From an uncultured Gammaproteobacteria bacterium (GTDB taxonomy: Bacteria; Pseudomonadota; Gammaproteobacteria; UBA6429; Thiohalophilaceae): 64,000 bases of DNA. Below, piece by piece: positions 18,243-27,337 of this stretch. Position numbers and translations under genes: made by a program. Every line of letters begins with the position of its first letter. Position 1 is the first letter of the stretch. Where the stretch lies: the NCBI GenBank assembly GCA_937967995.1, contig CALBTB010000001.1, positions 1 through 64,000 of the forward strand. The letters run 5' to 3'. Under the pieces are notes generated by a model. The model had not been told where the DNA came from. It worked only from the letters and a program-made list of their open reading frames with translations, and did not search any database.

Positions 18243-19435
18243 AAAATCTGATCCTGCTTATCATCGTCAGCGTACTGATTGGGTGTACCACTTCACCGTC
18301 ACCTGTCTTGCCGCCAAAAACACTGGAACCGGTCAAAAACAGTATCCAGGTTTCTAAGATGTGGACCAGCAAGGTTGGCGAAGGTGCCGGCGAGAACTAC
18401 CTGCGTCTTACACCGGTGTTAGAGGGGAATGTGATTTATACAGTTGATCACACTGGCACGGTATTGGCGTTTGATGTAAACAGACGTGACTATATCTGGA
18501 AAACCGAACTGGGTGAGCCTGGTGGCAGCCCCATTGCGCTGCATGATGGTGTTTTATTCCTGGGAACCAGTGCAGGACAGGTTTTTGCGTTAGCCACATC
18601 GAACGGTAAGGTGGAGTGGCATACTCAAATGGCCAGTGAGATTCTTGCCAGACCGGCAGTAGACCATGGTCGGGTTGTGGTGCGTTGTGTCAATGGTGAT
18701 CTTGCGGCACTGGACGCGGCGACTGGCAAACAGCTCTGGCTTGTCGAAGAACGGACACCTGCGCTGACGTTACGCGGGACCAGTACACCGCAGATCTATA
18801 ATGATCTGGTATTGTCGGCATTTGATAGTGGCAAGTTAAAAGTTTATGCCTTAACCAACGGTACCCAACTGTGGGAAGCGGACATAGCGGTCCCACGTGG
18901 CCGAACGGATCTGGAACGCATTGTGGATCTGGATGCCGACCCGGTGGTGCGCGATGATGTGGTTTACACGGTGGCGTACCAGGGACGACTGGCGGCAGTT
19001 CAGCTCGGCTCTGGCCGTATCCTGTGGCAACGGGATATTGATTCCTACCTTGACATGGTTGTCGATGCATATCGTATATATATAGTAAGTTCGACCGGCG
19101 AAGTCTGGGCGCTGGATCGAAACAATGGCGCGACACTCTGGAAACAGGATGCGCTACTACGGCGCGGACTTACAGCACCGGTTATTCACAGGGATTTTAT
19201 TGTGCTGGGCGATTATAACGGCTATCTGCACTGGTTACGGCGTGATAACGGTAAGCTGGATGCCAGAATACGCTTACAGGATTATGACTACACATCACCA
19301 AGTCTTGATGAATCGGAAGACAATAGTTTTCCCAAATCAAGAGATATTCTTGCACAACCTGTCTTGCAGGGAGATCGCTTACTGGCCATGGATCGTTATG
19401 GCAACACCGAAGTGTTTGAAGTCACTATTCCCTGA
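18239..19435 (+). CDS. bamB: Outer-membrane assembly lipoprotein BamB
   Basis: A 398-residue component of the BAM complex that folds outer-membrane beta-barrels. The signal peptide ends in a lipobox (VLIGC, Cys near residue 16). An eight-bladed PQQ-type propeller follows, with repeated phrases such as VLAFDVNRRDYIWKTEL, LAALDAATGKQLW and VWALDRNNGATLWKQD. Its position between yfgM and der is conserved. Confidence 0.96.
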   Translation: MKNLILLIIVSVLIGCTTSPSPVLPPKTLEPVKNSIQVSKMWTSKVGEGAGENYLRLTPVLEGNVIYTVDHTGTVLAFDVNRRDYIWKTELGEPGGSPIALHDGVLFLGTSAGQVFALATSNGKVEWHTQMASEILARPAVDHGRVVVRCVNGDLAALDAATGKQLWLVEERTPALTLRGTSTPQIYNDLVLSAFDSGKLKVYALTNGTQLWEADIAVPRGRTDLERIVDLDADPVVRDDVVYTVAYQGRLAAVQLGSGRILWQRDIDSYLDMVVDAYRIYIVSSTGEVWALDRNNGATLWKQDALLRRGLTAPVIHRDFIVLGDYNGYLHWLRRDNGKLDARIRLQDYDYTSPSLDESEDNSFPKSRDILAQPVLQGDRLLAMDRYGNTEVFEVTIP

Positions 19436-19484
19436 TCCTGCTAGACTACGCGGATTCTTCAATTTTAAATAACGCTGAATCACC

Positions 19485-20891
19485 ATGGCCGGTTTAAAAC
19501 CTGTAATTGCGCTGGTTGGTCGCCCTAATGTGGGTAAATCAACCCTGTTTAATCGACTCACTCGAAGTCGAGATGCACTGGTTGCCGATCAATCCGGACT
19601 GACCCGTGACAGAAAATACGGTGAGGGCAGGCTGGGTGGGAGTCACTATATTGTCATCGACACCGGCGGACTGACCGAGGAACAGGGCTCGATCGATAAT
19701 GTGATGGCAACGCAATCCTGGCAGGCAGTCGAGGAAGCCACTATTGTGCTGTTTCTGGTCGATGCGCGCGATGGACTGTTACCCGGTGATTATCAGATTG
19801 CCAGTCGCCTAAGGCAATCAGGCAAGCAGGTGCATCTGGTCGTCAATAAGCTGGATGGTCTGAATGAAGATATTGTGATGTCTGATTTTTACCAGCTGGG
19901 ATTTCCGTCAACCTTTGCCATTTCTGCTGAGCATGGGCGTGGCGTGACGTCGATGATTAATACCCTGATAGATGAACTTGAAGTTCCAGACGATGTAGCG
20001 GAACAGGAAGCGGTTGTCGAAGGTATAAAAGTTGCCGTCGTCGGCCGGCCAAATGTCGGAAAATCAACCCTGGTTAACCGAATACTGGGTGAAGAACGCG
20101 TGGTGACGTTTGATATGCCGTTTACCACGCGTGACAGCATTTACCTGCCGTTTGAGCGCGATGATCAGACCTATACCCTGATCGATACCGCCGGCATTCG
20201 GCGTCGGCGCCGAATCGAGGAAGCCATCGAAAAATTCAGTGTCATAAAATCCCTGCAGGCCATCGAGGATGCACATGTCGTGGTGATGTTGCTGGACGGT
20301 CAGGAAGGTGTCACTGAACAGGATGCCAGCCTGATTGGTTTCATTAATGAAACCGGACGGGCGGTCGTTATCGCCGTGAATAAGTGGGATGGTTTGTCGC
20401 AGGACCAGCGCGACAAAGTCCGCCGTGAAATTGATCTGAAACTGCCTTTTATCAGTTATGCCAGGTTGCATTTCATTTCCGCATTACATGGCAGCGGCGT
20501 GGGCGACCTGTTCGATTCTATCCTGGAGGCGCACCAGGCGGCGTTTGCCGATTTCGCCACACCGGAACTGACCCGCATGCTGGAACAACTCGTCAGTGCC
20601 AATCCACCACCACTAATACGTGGCCGTCGCATTAAACTTCGCTACGCACATCAGGGTGGCAGGAATCCCCCGGTAATTGTGATTCATGGGAACCAGACCG
20701 GTGCCGTACCAGACAGTTATAAACGTTATTTAAACAATGCGTTTCGCAAGCACCTCAAACTGATGGGAACACCATTACGTATCGAGTTTAAAACGGGCAA
20801 GAATCCTTTCAAGGGGCGAAAAAACAAATTAACCCAGCGACAGGTCGGGCGCCGTAAAAGACTGATACGGCACGTAAAAAAACAGAAATAA
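19485..20891 (+). CDS. der: Ribosome-assembly GTPase Der (EngA)
   Basis: A 468-residue double GTPase needed for 50S maturation. Two G1 motifs are visible, GRPNVGKSTLFNRL near residue 12 and GRPNVGKSTLVNRI near residue 188. The G4 motifs are NKLDG and NKWDG, and a C-terminal KH-like domain ends in a basic tail. The stop lies 4 bases from the convergent membrane-partner gene of the ECF sigma factor. Confidence 0.97.
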   Translation: MAGLKPVIALVGRPNVGKSTLFNRLTRSRDALVADQSGLTRDRKYGEGRLGGSHYIVIDTGGLTEEQGSIDNVMATQSWQAVEEATIVLFLVDARDGLLPGDYQIASRLRQSGKQVHLVVNKLDGLNEDIVMSDFYQLGFPSTFAISAEHGRGVTSMINTLIDELEVPDDVAEQEAVVEGIKVAVVGRPNVGKSTLVNRILGEERVVTFDMPFTTRDSIYLPFERDDQTYTLIDTAGIRRRRRIEEAIEKFSVIKSLQAIEDAHVVVMLLDGQEGVTEQDASLIGFINETGRAVVIAVNKWDGLSQDQRDKVRREIDLKLPFISYARLHFISALHGSGVGDLFDSILEAHQAAFADFATPELTRMLEQLVSANPPPLIRGRRIKLRYAHQGGRNPPVIVIHGNQTGAVPDSYKRYLNNAFRKHLKLMGTPLRIEFKTGKNPFKGRKNKLTQRQVGRRKRLIRHVKKQK

Positions 20892-20895
20892 AAAT

Positions 20896-21354
20896 TTATT
20901 GCGACTGCGCTTCAAGTTCTACGACGGTGGGATATTTCTTCGCATTGATTCGGTAGTCCGGATAAAGTTTACGAAAATCCGCCAGGGCAGACCTGGCTTC
21001 ATCGATTCGATTTTCTTTTATCAGCAGGGAAATTCTGTCTAGTTGCCGTCGGGGAGGTGATGGCTGGGTTGTGCCAATATGCACCGAATCATTCTCAACT
21101 CCAGGTTGCAGAGGTGTTTTAGCCGGTTCCAGCATGATGACACTGATGATGGCGGCAATTGCGACTGTCGCAGCGATACCGGCCGGCATAATCCAGTTAT
21201 ATTTGCGTGCTGCGGATGTTCGCTCTGGCCGTTTAACGGCGTGTCTGGCTTCTGCCAGAATACGTGCATCCGTCATCTCACCAGGACCGTCCGGTTCTGT
21301 TTGGCGGTACAGACTGGAAAGCTGATCGTCGTGATCACTGCCGGAATTAGTCAT
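20896..21354 (-). CDS. Membrane protein paired with ECF sigma factor (possible anti-sigma)
   Basis: A 152-residue protein with an acidic N-terminal cytosolic part (about 1-52), one membrane segment (MPAGIAATVAIAAIISVIML, about 55-75) and a helical C-terminal part outside the membrane (ISLLIKENRIDEARSALADF). It overlaps the ECF sigma gene by 8 bases and would be co-translated, the usual arrangement for an anti-sigma factor. There is no zinc (ZAS) HxxxCxxC motif, so the anti-sigma role is inferred from context only. The C-terminal helices could instead bind another protein. Confidence 0.6.
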   Translation of the reverse strand: MTNSGSDHDDQLSSLYRQTEPDGPGEMTDARILAEARHAVKRPERTSAARKYNWIMPAGIAATVAIAAIISVIMLEPAKTPLQPGVENDSVHIGTTQPSPPRRQLDRISLLIKENRIDEARSALADFRKLYPDYRINAKKYPTVVELEAQSQ

Positions 21355-21913
21355 GATGTGGTTCCAGTGTCTGTTTGAGTTTGTTTATGGCATAGCGAAC
21401 CCGACTTTTGGCGGTTTCGGGTTTAACATCCGTCAATTCGGCAATTTGCTCCACACTCAGGTCACCGTTTTCTTTTAACAGGAACGCTTCGCGTTGGGCC
21501 TCAGGTAAATTATCAATTGCGTCGAGCAAGGCATCGACCTGGCGCATACCACTTACGGTGCGTTCCGGAGTTATCGTATTTGCTGCTGCGGGCGTCGCCA
21601 GTGTGTTTTCGTTTTCATCATACGACGCAGGTATGCCGTGTTTTTGTTTGCGGTAATGATCAATGAGCCGGTTATGCGCCAGCCGGTAGATGTATGTTCG
21701 GAATTTGGCGCTCACATGGTAACGCTGGCGTGCCCGTATCAGGTTCATCCAGATATCCTGAAATAATTCTTCCGCAATGGCTGCGCTGCCACACTGGTGC
21801 TGGAAATATCGAAACAGCGGCTTGCGATAGCGCTGATATAAAATTTCGAAAGCATTGGCATCACCGTCACGGTATGCTTCCATTAATTCTTCGTCCGTCG
21901 CTGATTCCTGCAT
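21347..21913 (-). CDS. ECF-family RNA polymerase sigma factor
   Basis: A 188-residue sigma-70 family regulator. Region 2 spans about residues 20-90 (AFEILYQRYRKPLFRYF, then AEELFQDIWMNLIRAR and YRLAHNRLIDHYRK). A 40-residue variable linker follows, then region 4 (about 125-180, LPEAQREAFLLKENGDLSVEQIAELTDVKPETAKSR), which carries a helix-turn-helix. Targets are unknown. The divergent gene is the RspA/DsrC-like protein, so a sulfur or redox role is possible but unproven. Confidence 0.9.
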   Translation of the reverse strand: MQESATDEELMEAYRDGDANAFEILYQRYRKPLFRYFQHQCGSAAIAEELFQDIWMNLIRARQRYHVSAKFRTYIYRLAHNRLIDHYRKQKHGIPASYDENENTLATPAAANTITPERTVSGMRQVDALLDAIDNLPEAQREAFLLKENGDLSVEQIAELTDVKPETAKSRVRYAINKLKQTLEPHHD

Positions 21914-22268
21914 AGCGTTGGTAGCGTACGCGATTCAATTTGAATTGCCCAGTATCCGCAAAAAGATTCATACTTTATGTCCGGTTATTTTTGAGGAATA
22001 TGACACATTTTTTTGCAATTTCAGGTGGCGTTTTTTGAGCGTTTTGCATAAAAAAACAAGCAATAACATATACATGGAAAATGATCCTGCCAAATGATCT
22101 AAACATACAGCTGTAATATGTGAACCTGACTGGAAATAACGTCGGTAAAGTCCTCGTGGGTTAGACTCAATACAAAACTCTGTCACAATTTTGCGCTAGT
22201 ATCATAAGACCGTGCCGCGAGAGAGCCAGGCATTCTTGATCCGAAATGCAGGTTACTGGAGGTGATAG
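21914..22268. other. Divergent regulatory region between ECF sigma and RspA-like genes
   Basis: This 355-base gap holds the promoters of both divergent genes. A perfect 13-base palindrome ATTCAA-T-TTGAAT (21933-21945) lies 20-32 bases upstream of the sigma gene and could be an operator. T- and A-rich tracts fill 21990-22090. No RNA gene or convincing -35/-10 pair was found. Confidence 0.4.
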
Positions 22269-22619
22269 ATGACAGTTATAGCTCGACCGTTCCATGAATT
22301 CAGTCTTGAAGCCGCTCAAAGTCCCCTGGGCGAACTGCCATACTGGAGTATCATCACTGCCTACGGCCTTGCTGCCGCAGAAGGCATCAAATTGAGTTCG
22401 GCGCACCTGGATGTGCTTGACTGGTTACGTACCGACTACGAAAACAATAGCGAACATTTCAGACAATATCTGATTCATAGACTGGACGCCGCTTTTTCAG
22501 GGCAGGGCGGTATCCTGCATGTTTATAGACTGTTCCCCGAAGGCCTGTTACAGGCCTTAAAAATCGCTGGACTACCCGTCCAGCCTGGTGCAACTGCCCG
22601 AACAGGTAGCATGCACTAG
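22269..22619 (+). CDS. DsrC/TusE-family protein lacking all cysteines (RspA type)
   Basis: A 116-residue protein. EGIKLSSAHLDVLDWLRTDYE matches the helical core of DsrC/TusE (EGI-LS--HW-V-R--R--Y) and VYRLFPEGLLQALKIAGLP matches the C-terminal part (YLYRLFP-G---QA-KIAGLP-P). True DsrC has two C-terminal cysteines, and TusE keeps the penultimate one. Here the tail reads VQPGATARTGSMH and the whole protein has no Cys, so it cannot carry persulfide or form a trisulfide. Such variants have been grouped as RspA, thought to be regulatory. A GGAGG ribosome site lies at 22258-22262. It is divergent from an ECF sigma operon. Confidence 0.75.
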   Translation: MTVIARPFHEFSLEAAQSPLGELPYWSIITAYGLAAAEGIKLSSAHLDVLDWLRTDYENNSEHFRQYLIHRLDAAFSGQGGILHVYRLFPEGLLQALKIAGLPVQPGATARTGSMH

Positions 22620-22682
22620 TATCGCGCTTCTCGGGTAGTCGGGATAGACTAACTATTTCGACTGTCCGGGAGCGGCGAAACC

Positions 22683-23069
22683 TTGAATGTATCTCCTTCC
22701 ACTGCGGCGTGGTTAGCCGATTTACTTGTCATTATTCATTTTCTGTTTGTTGTCTTCGTGCTATTTGGTGGCCTGCTGCTTATCAAGTGGCCCCGTCTCG
22801 CCTGGCTACATTTACCCGCGGTCGTGTGGGGAATGGTCGTGGAATTTAGCGGCTGGCTGTGCCCACTTACACCACTGGAAAACCATTTTCGTGAACAGGC
22901 CGGGCTGGAAATGTATTCCGGTGATTTTGTGATGCAATACATTATGCCCATCCTGTACCCGCAGGATCTGACGCGTACGTTACAGGTGGTGTTTGGGTTG
23001 ATTGTGTTGCTGTTGAATCTGGCTGTTTATACGTATGTTTACCGGCGATCACGGCTCGGTCGCCAGTGA
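22683..23069 (+). CDS. DUF2784 membrane protein
   Basis: A 128-residue protein with three predicted membrane segments (about 10-32, 37-55, 95-118). The patterns ADLLVIIHFLFVVFVLFGG, EFSGWLCPLTPLENHFRE and PILYPQDLTR typify DUF2784, of unknown function. No ATG or GTG is available in frame at the N-terminus; TTG 22683 after GGGAG is the likely start. Its last 21 bases overlap the end of the convergent M23 peptidase gene. Confidence 0.85.
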   Translation: MNVSPSTAAWLADLLVIIHFLFVVFVLFGGLLLIKWPRLAWLHLPAVVWGMVVEFSGWLCPLTPLENHFREQAGLEMYSGDFVMQYIMPILYPQDLTRTLQVVFGLIVLLLNLAVYTYVYRRSRLGRQ

Positions 23070-23915
23070 CAGATCGCGCCGGTATTCCGGGTCCAGAAAC
23101 AGTAAAGGTTCAACACGCGCATTATTGAGACTGACACTCCAGTGCAGGTGCGGCCCGGTAACACGACCGGTTTTACCGACATCACCAATTAATTCCCCCT
23201 GGTTCACCTGCTGACCCGTGTTGACGCGGATTTTACTCAGGTGACAGAACATGGTGACCAGCCCCTGCCCGTGGTCGATAAAAACGGTTTTACCATTGAA
23301 AAAGTAATCACCCACTGTAATCACTGTTCCGGTTGCCGGTGCATAAATCGGTGTGCCTTCGGGTGCGGCGATATCCAGTCCACTGTGCGGACGTCTGGCC
23401 TGACCATTGAAAAAGCGTTTCAAACCAAACGGGCTGCTGAATCGGCCTTCAACCGGAATGGAGAACTGCAACGGAACATGGCGCTGTTCGGTCCAGGTGG
23501 TCAGGGCACGGCGAATTATTTTCTGTTCCTTTCCGATCCGCACCAGATCTTTCTTATAAGGATTGACCTTGCGTTTATTCTTGATGGTCAGGTGCTGGGT
23601 TTGATACTGCTTGTTTTTGACTTCAAACCGGGTTTTATGAACCTTCCCATCGATACGGGTGCGAATGGTGTAGGTGCCGGGTTTGGTGGCCAATGGTAGT
23701 CCGGCGATGGCATACCATTGCTCATCATGTTGCACGAGCATAATACGGCGTTTATTAAAATATGCCGACTCAGGTTTTTTGCTGATATCCAGTTTTACAA
23801 CCGCGACTCCGCCGGGGACCGGGTAATGCATGGGTAATGCAGATGTAGCTGTCCAGCCGAAGGTGGCAATCAGCAGTAAACAGACTGAAATCAGGTGGCG
23901 TAACTTATTCATCAT
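23049..23915 (-). CDS. M23-family peptidoglycan endopeptidase
   Basis: About 288 residues from ATG 23915 (further in-frame ATGs at 23924 and 23945 exist). The N-terminus MMNKLRHLISVCLLLIATFGWTA looks like a signal peptide. The C-terminal LytM domain holds the zinc ligands in HSGLDIAAPEG and in GPHLHWSV, so it should be catalytically competent. The family cleaves peptide cross-links in the cell wall. The start overlaps the xseA stop, suggesting one minus-strand transcript. Confidence 0.9.
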   Translation of the reverse strand: MMNKLRHLISVCLLLIATFGWTATSALPMHYPVPGGVAVVKLDISKKPESAYFNKRRIMLVQHDEQWYAIAGLPLATKPGTYTIRTRIDGKVHKTRFEVKNKQYQTQHLTIKNKRKVNPYKKDLVRIGKEQKIIRRALTTWTEQRHVPLQFSIPVEGRFSSPFGLKRFFNGQARRPHSGLDIAAPEGTPIYAPATGTVITVGDYFFNGKTVFIDHGQGLVTMFCHLSKIRVNTGQQVNQGELIGDVGKTGRVTGPHLHWSVSLNNARVEPLLFLDPEYRRDLSLATEP

Positions 23916-25239
23916 GGACTTCATCCACCCGACAGCGAATTTCACCCTGATGCAGTCGGGCGCGAATTTTCTGGCCGGGTTTTGTTTGGTGTGCCTTGGT
24001 CAGTACATGCTGGCGGGTATCGTCAGTTACGATTGCATAGCCGCGTTCCAGTGTAGCCAGCGGACTGACGGCATCCAAAGTCTGCATCAACTGTTGAAGT
24101 TGTAAATGCCTGTTTTCAATTAAGCGGGTCGCCTGGCCTTGTAACCGCGAGGTCAGGTAATCGAGTGCCTGGTGATGTTGTTTTAGCACACTTCCCGGGT
24201 GCAGCGCCTGGAGTTTGTTTTTCAGATTAATCAACGAAGCGCCGGCATACCGAAGTTGATGCCGGATGCTATTTAATATACGCAACTGGTGATCGTCCAG
24301 TCTTTGACTCAGCTGTTGTAATCTCCGTCCCGGATGCTGCAGGCGCTGTCCAAGCCAGGACAATTGCTGGTGATAGTGCGCAAGTTGTCCTTGCAGAATC
24401 GTCTGTAAACGAGTCACTGCCTGATCAAGACGACTGAACAATTCAAACTGATTGGGACTCACAAGTTCAGCGGCAGCAGTGGGTGTGGCTGCGCGTACAT
24501 CTGCCACCAGATCGGCAATCGTAAAATCGATTTCATGGCCGACACCACTGACCACGGGCAAGGGGCAGGCATAAACAGCGCGTGCGACGATTTCTTCGTT
24601 AAAAGACCACAAGTCTTCCAGCGACCCACCGCCACGCGCCAGTATGAGCACATCGCATTCATTACGTTGCGCTGCAACATTGAGCATATTCACGATCTGC
24701 TCAGCGCTGCCTGTACCCTGTACGGCGACCGGGTAGACAATGATTGAGGCAGCCGGGTAACGGCGTTTGAGTGTGGTCAGAATATCGCGTATGGCTGCGC
24801 CACTGGGCGATGTGATGATACCGATTCGCTCGATATGATCGGGTAAGGGTTGTTTATGGGCGGCATCAAACAATCCATCTGCCTGAAGTTTTTTCTTTAA
24901 CAGTTCAAAGGCACGACGCAGGGCACCGTCACCGGCTTCTTCCATGTGTTCAGCAATTAACTGGAATTCACCACGTGCTTCATAGAGGCTGATGCGTGCA
25001 CGCAACAAAACCTGAGTGCCGTTTTCGGGCAGAAATCCGGCATGCATATTGCGATTACGAAACATGGCACAGCGCACCTGGGCGATGTCATCCTTGAGGG
25101 TAAAGTACCAGTGACCGGAGGCCGGTCGGGCAAAATTGGAAATTTCACCTTCTACCCACAACAACGGAAAACTGCCTTCCAGCAGGGCGCGGGCTTCCTG
25201 ATTCAGGCGACTGACACTATAAACATCACGTGAGACCAT
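23905..25239 (-). CDS. xseA: Exodeoxyribonuclease VII large subunit
   Basis: A 444-residue nuclease subunit degrading single-stranded DNA with XseB (not in this window). The N-terminal OB fold (VYSVSRLNQEARALLEGSF to about 105) is followed by the catalytic core with IGIITSPSGAAIRDIL, LILARGGGSLEDLWSFNEE and GVGHEIDFTIADLVAD, then a long coiled coil (about 285-385). No good ribosome site precedes ATG 25239. Confidence 0.96.
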   Translation of the reverse strand: MVSRDVYSVSRLNQEARALLEGSFPLLWVEGEISNFARPASGHWYFTLKDDIAQVRCAMFRNRNMHAGFLPENGTQVLLRARISLYEARGEFQLIAEHMEEAGDGALRRAFELLKKKLQADGLFDAAHKQPLPDHIERIGIITSPSGAAIRDILTTLKRRYPAASIIVYPVAVQGTGSAEQIVNMLNVAAQRNECDVLILARGGGSLEDLWSFNEEIVARAVYACPLPVVSGVGHEIDFTIADLVADVRAATPTAAAELVSPNQFELFSRLDQAVTRLQTILQGQLAHYHQQLSWLGQRLQHPGRRLQQLSQRLDDHQLRILNSIRHQLRYAGASLINLKNKLQALHPGSVLKQHHQALDYLTSRLQGQATRLIENRHLQLQQLMQTLDAVSPLATLERGYAIVTDDTRQHVLTKAHQTKPGQKIRARLHQGEIRCRVDEVHDE

Positions 25240-25254
25240 ATAAAAAGCTTAACA

Positions 25255-25281
25255 AAAAAAAGCCGGGTTGACCCCGGCTTG
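25255..25281 (-). terminator. Intrinsic terminator
   Basis: Read on the minus strand, AAGCCGGGG-TCAA-CCCGGCTT is followed by an unbroken run of T. It ends the transcript of the small lipoprotein gene just before xseA. Confidence 0.9.
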
Positions 25282-25305
25282 TGAACTTAAGTTAAACGCA
25301 TTTGA

Positions 25306-25614
25306 TTAATAATTCGGTCCTGCGTTCTTTTGTTGTTCGTATTGTGCCAGTGCGTTGGTGCTCTGACGCTTGGCCTTGTTTGCCAGCTTGACGGCTTTTT
25401 CATAGTCGCCATCTTTCATGGCCGCCTTGGCTTTCTTGATGACTTTGCCGGTATCGCGCCACTCGTAGCCTTTGGCTTTGGCACGTTTTTGTTCATGCTC
25501 GGCAGCCAGAAGGGCTGATTTAGCATCTGCTTCCGTTGCTGATGTTCCGCTTCCAGACGCACAGGCTCCCAGAGCAAGGCTTGCGGCAATGGCAAATGGG
25601 ATAAATATTTTCAT
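25306..25614 (-). CDS. Small lipoprotein resembling SoxXA-binding protein
   Basis: 102 residues from ATG 25614, chosen because GGAGGAG lies 5 bases upstream and the following residues form a lipoprotein signal (lipobox ALGAC, Cys near 17). The mature part is short, helical and Lys/Ala-rich, with EWRDTGKVIKKAKAAM and GDYEKAVKLANKAKRQ. This pattern recalls SoxXA-binding protein (SoxK), which stimulates SoxXA in thiosulfate oxidation. The rest of sox is not in this window and the gene has its own terminator, so the assignment rests on recalled sequence pattern. A generic TPR-like periplasmic lipoprotein is the alternative. Confidence 0.6.
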   Translation of the reverse strand: MKIFIPFAIAASLALGACASGSGTSATEADAKSALLAAEHEQKRAKAKGYEWRDTGKVIKKAKAAMKDGDYEKAVKLANKAKRQSTNALAQYEQQKNAGPNY

Positions 25615-25793
25615 GGTGCTCCTCCAAATCAAACGCGTTTTTAAGTAAGTTGCTGTGACAGCATGCAGACGCTGTATTATATAAGATAGTGTCATCACGG
25701 CCTGGCAGCCTGACGCGTCTGCGTGCCGACCAATATACGCATTCACGCAGGGCTTGGCAATGCCACGGCTGCATCAGAGTAAAAAAGTTTTGA

Positions 25794-25822
25794 TTGTCGC
25801 TGTATTAGAAAATCTTTATAAT
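25794..25822 (+). promoter_or_regulatory. guaB promoter
   Basis: TTGTCG (25794-25799) and a perfect -10 TATAAT (25817-25822) are 17 bases apart. A hairpin CGGCTT-TAATTT-AAGCCG (25826-25843) would form at the 5' end of the transcript, about 20 bases before guaB. Confidence 0.7.
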
Positions 25823-25861
25823 CCGCGGCTTTAATTTAAGCCGTATGGGATGATTTCGCGC

Positions 25862-27331
25862 ATGCTGCGAATATTAGAGGAAGCTTTAACGTTTGATGAT
25901 GTACTGCTTGTCCCTGCCCATTCGGACATCCTGCCCCGTGACGTCAGCCTGAATACCCGGCTGACACGTGAAATCCAGCTCAATATACCCATCATTTCCG
26001 CCGCCATGGACACCGTGACCGAGGCGCGGCTGGCGATAGCCATTGCCCAGGAGGGTGGTCTGGGGATTATTCACAAGAACATGTCCGCCGACGCCCAGGC
26101 AGCCATGGTACGGGCGGTCAAGAAATTCGAGAGCGGGGTCATCAAGGACCCGATTACCGTCGGTCCCGAAACCAGTATTTCGGAGGTTCTGGCCCTGACC
26201 CGAGCCCGAAATATCTCCGGTGTACCGGTGGTCGAAGGTGAGGAGCTGGTGGGCATCGTCACCAGCCGCGATTTGCGCTTTGAAACCCGCCACGGTGACC
26301 CGGTCAAGAAAATCATGACGCCCAAGGATCGCCTGGTCACCGTCAAGGAAGGGGCCAACCGGGACGAGATTCAGGGCCTGTTACACCAGCACCGCATCGA
26401 AAAAGTCCTGGTGGTGAATAATGACTACCAGCTGCGCGGACTGATTACGGTCAAGGATATCCAGAAAGCCACCGAATATCCCACTGCCTGTAAAGACGAC
26501 CAGGGCCAGCTGCGTGTCGGTGCGGCGGTCGGCGTGGGTGAAGGCACGGATGAGCGGGTGGCGGCACTGGTAGAGGCGGGTGTGGACGTAGTCGTGGTGG
26601 ATACGGCGCATGGGCATTCCCAGGGCGTACTTAATCGCGTCGCCTGGGTGAAAAAGCATTACCCCAATGTACAAGTGATTGGTGGAAATATCGCCACAGC
26701 TGAGGCGGCCCGGGCGCTAGCGGATGCCGGTGCGGATGGCGTCAAGGTCGGCATCGGCCCCGGTTCGATCTGTACGACTCGCATCGTGGCCGGTGTGGGG
26801 GTTCCCCAGATCAGCGCAATAGCCAATGTCGCGGCCGAGTTAAAGGATTCCGGCATACCCGTGATTGCCGATGGGGGCATTCGCTACTCGGGTGATATTT
26901 CCAAGGCCATCGTCGCTGGCGCCAGCTGTGTCATGATCGGCAGCATGTTTGCCGGTACGGAAGAATCGCCAGGTGAAGTCGAGTTATATCAGGGACGTTC
27001 GTATAAATCCTATCGTGGCATGGGTTCCATGGGGGCCATGACCAAGACGCATGGTTCCAGCGATCGCTATTTCCAGGAAGGCGGTGAAGCGGAAAAACTG
27101 GTACCGGAAGGTATCGAGGGACGGGTACCATTCAAGGGACCGCTCAAGCCGGTGATACATCAATTACTCGGTGGTATTCGGGCCAGTATGGGTTACACCG
27201 GTTGTCGTGATATCGAACAGATGCGTACGCAGCCCCAGTTTGTGCGCGTCACCAATGCCGGTATGCGTGAAAGTCATGTGCATGATGTGGCTATAACCAA
27301 AGAAGCACCCAATTATCGTGTCGATAACTAG
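25862..27331 (+). CDS. guaB: IMP dehydrogenase
   Basis: A 489-residue enzyme oxidising IMP to XMP with NAD+, committing purines to GMP. ATG 25862 is chosen because MLRILEEALTFDDVLLVPA is the usual N-terminus (an in-frame ATG at 25850 adds four residues). Two CBS domains occupy about 95-200. The catalytic cysteine lies in GPGSICTTRIVAGVGVPQ, with the flap at RSYKSYRGMGSMGAM. It is followed by guaA after 6 bases. Confidence 0.97.
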   Translation: MLRILEEALTFDDVLLVPAHSDILPRDVSLNTRLTREIQLNIPIISAAMDTVTEARLAIAIAQEGGLGIIHKNMSADAQAAMVRAVKKFESGVIKDPITVGPETSISEVLALTRARNISGVPVVEGEELVGIVTSRDLRFETRHGDPVKKIMTPKDRLVTVKEGANRDEIQGLLHQHRIEKVLVVNNDYQLRGLITVKDIQKATEYPTACKDDQGQLRVGAAVGVGEGTDERVAALVEAGVDVVVVDTAHGHSQGVLNRVAWVKKHYPNVQVIGGNIATAEAARALADAGADGVKVGIGPGSICTTRIVAGVGVPQISAIANVAAELKDSGIPVIADGGIRYSGDISKAIVAGASCVMIGSMFAGTEESPGEVELYQGRSYKSYRGMGSMGAMTKTHGSSDRYFQEGGEAEKLVPEGIEGRVPFKGPLKPVIHQLLGGIRASMGYTGCRDIEQMRTQPQFVRVTNAGMRESHVHDVAITKEAPNYRVDN

Positions 27332-27337
27332 TCAGGC

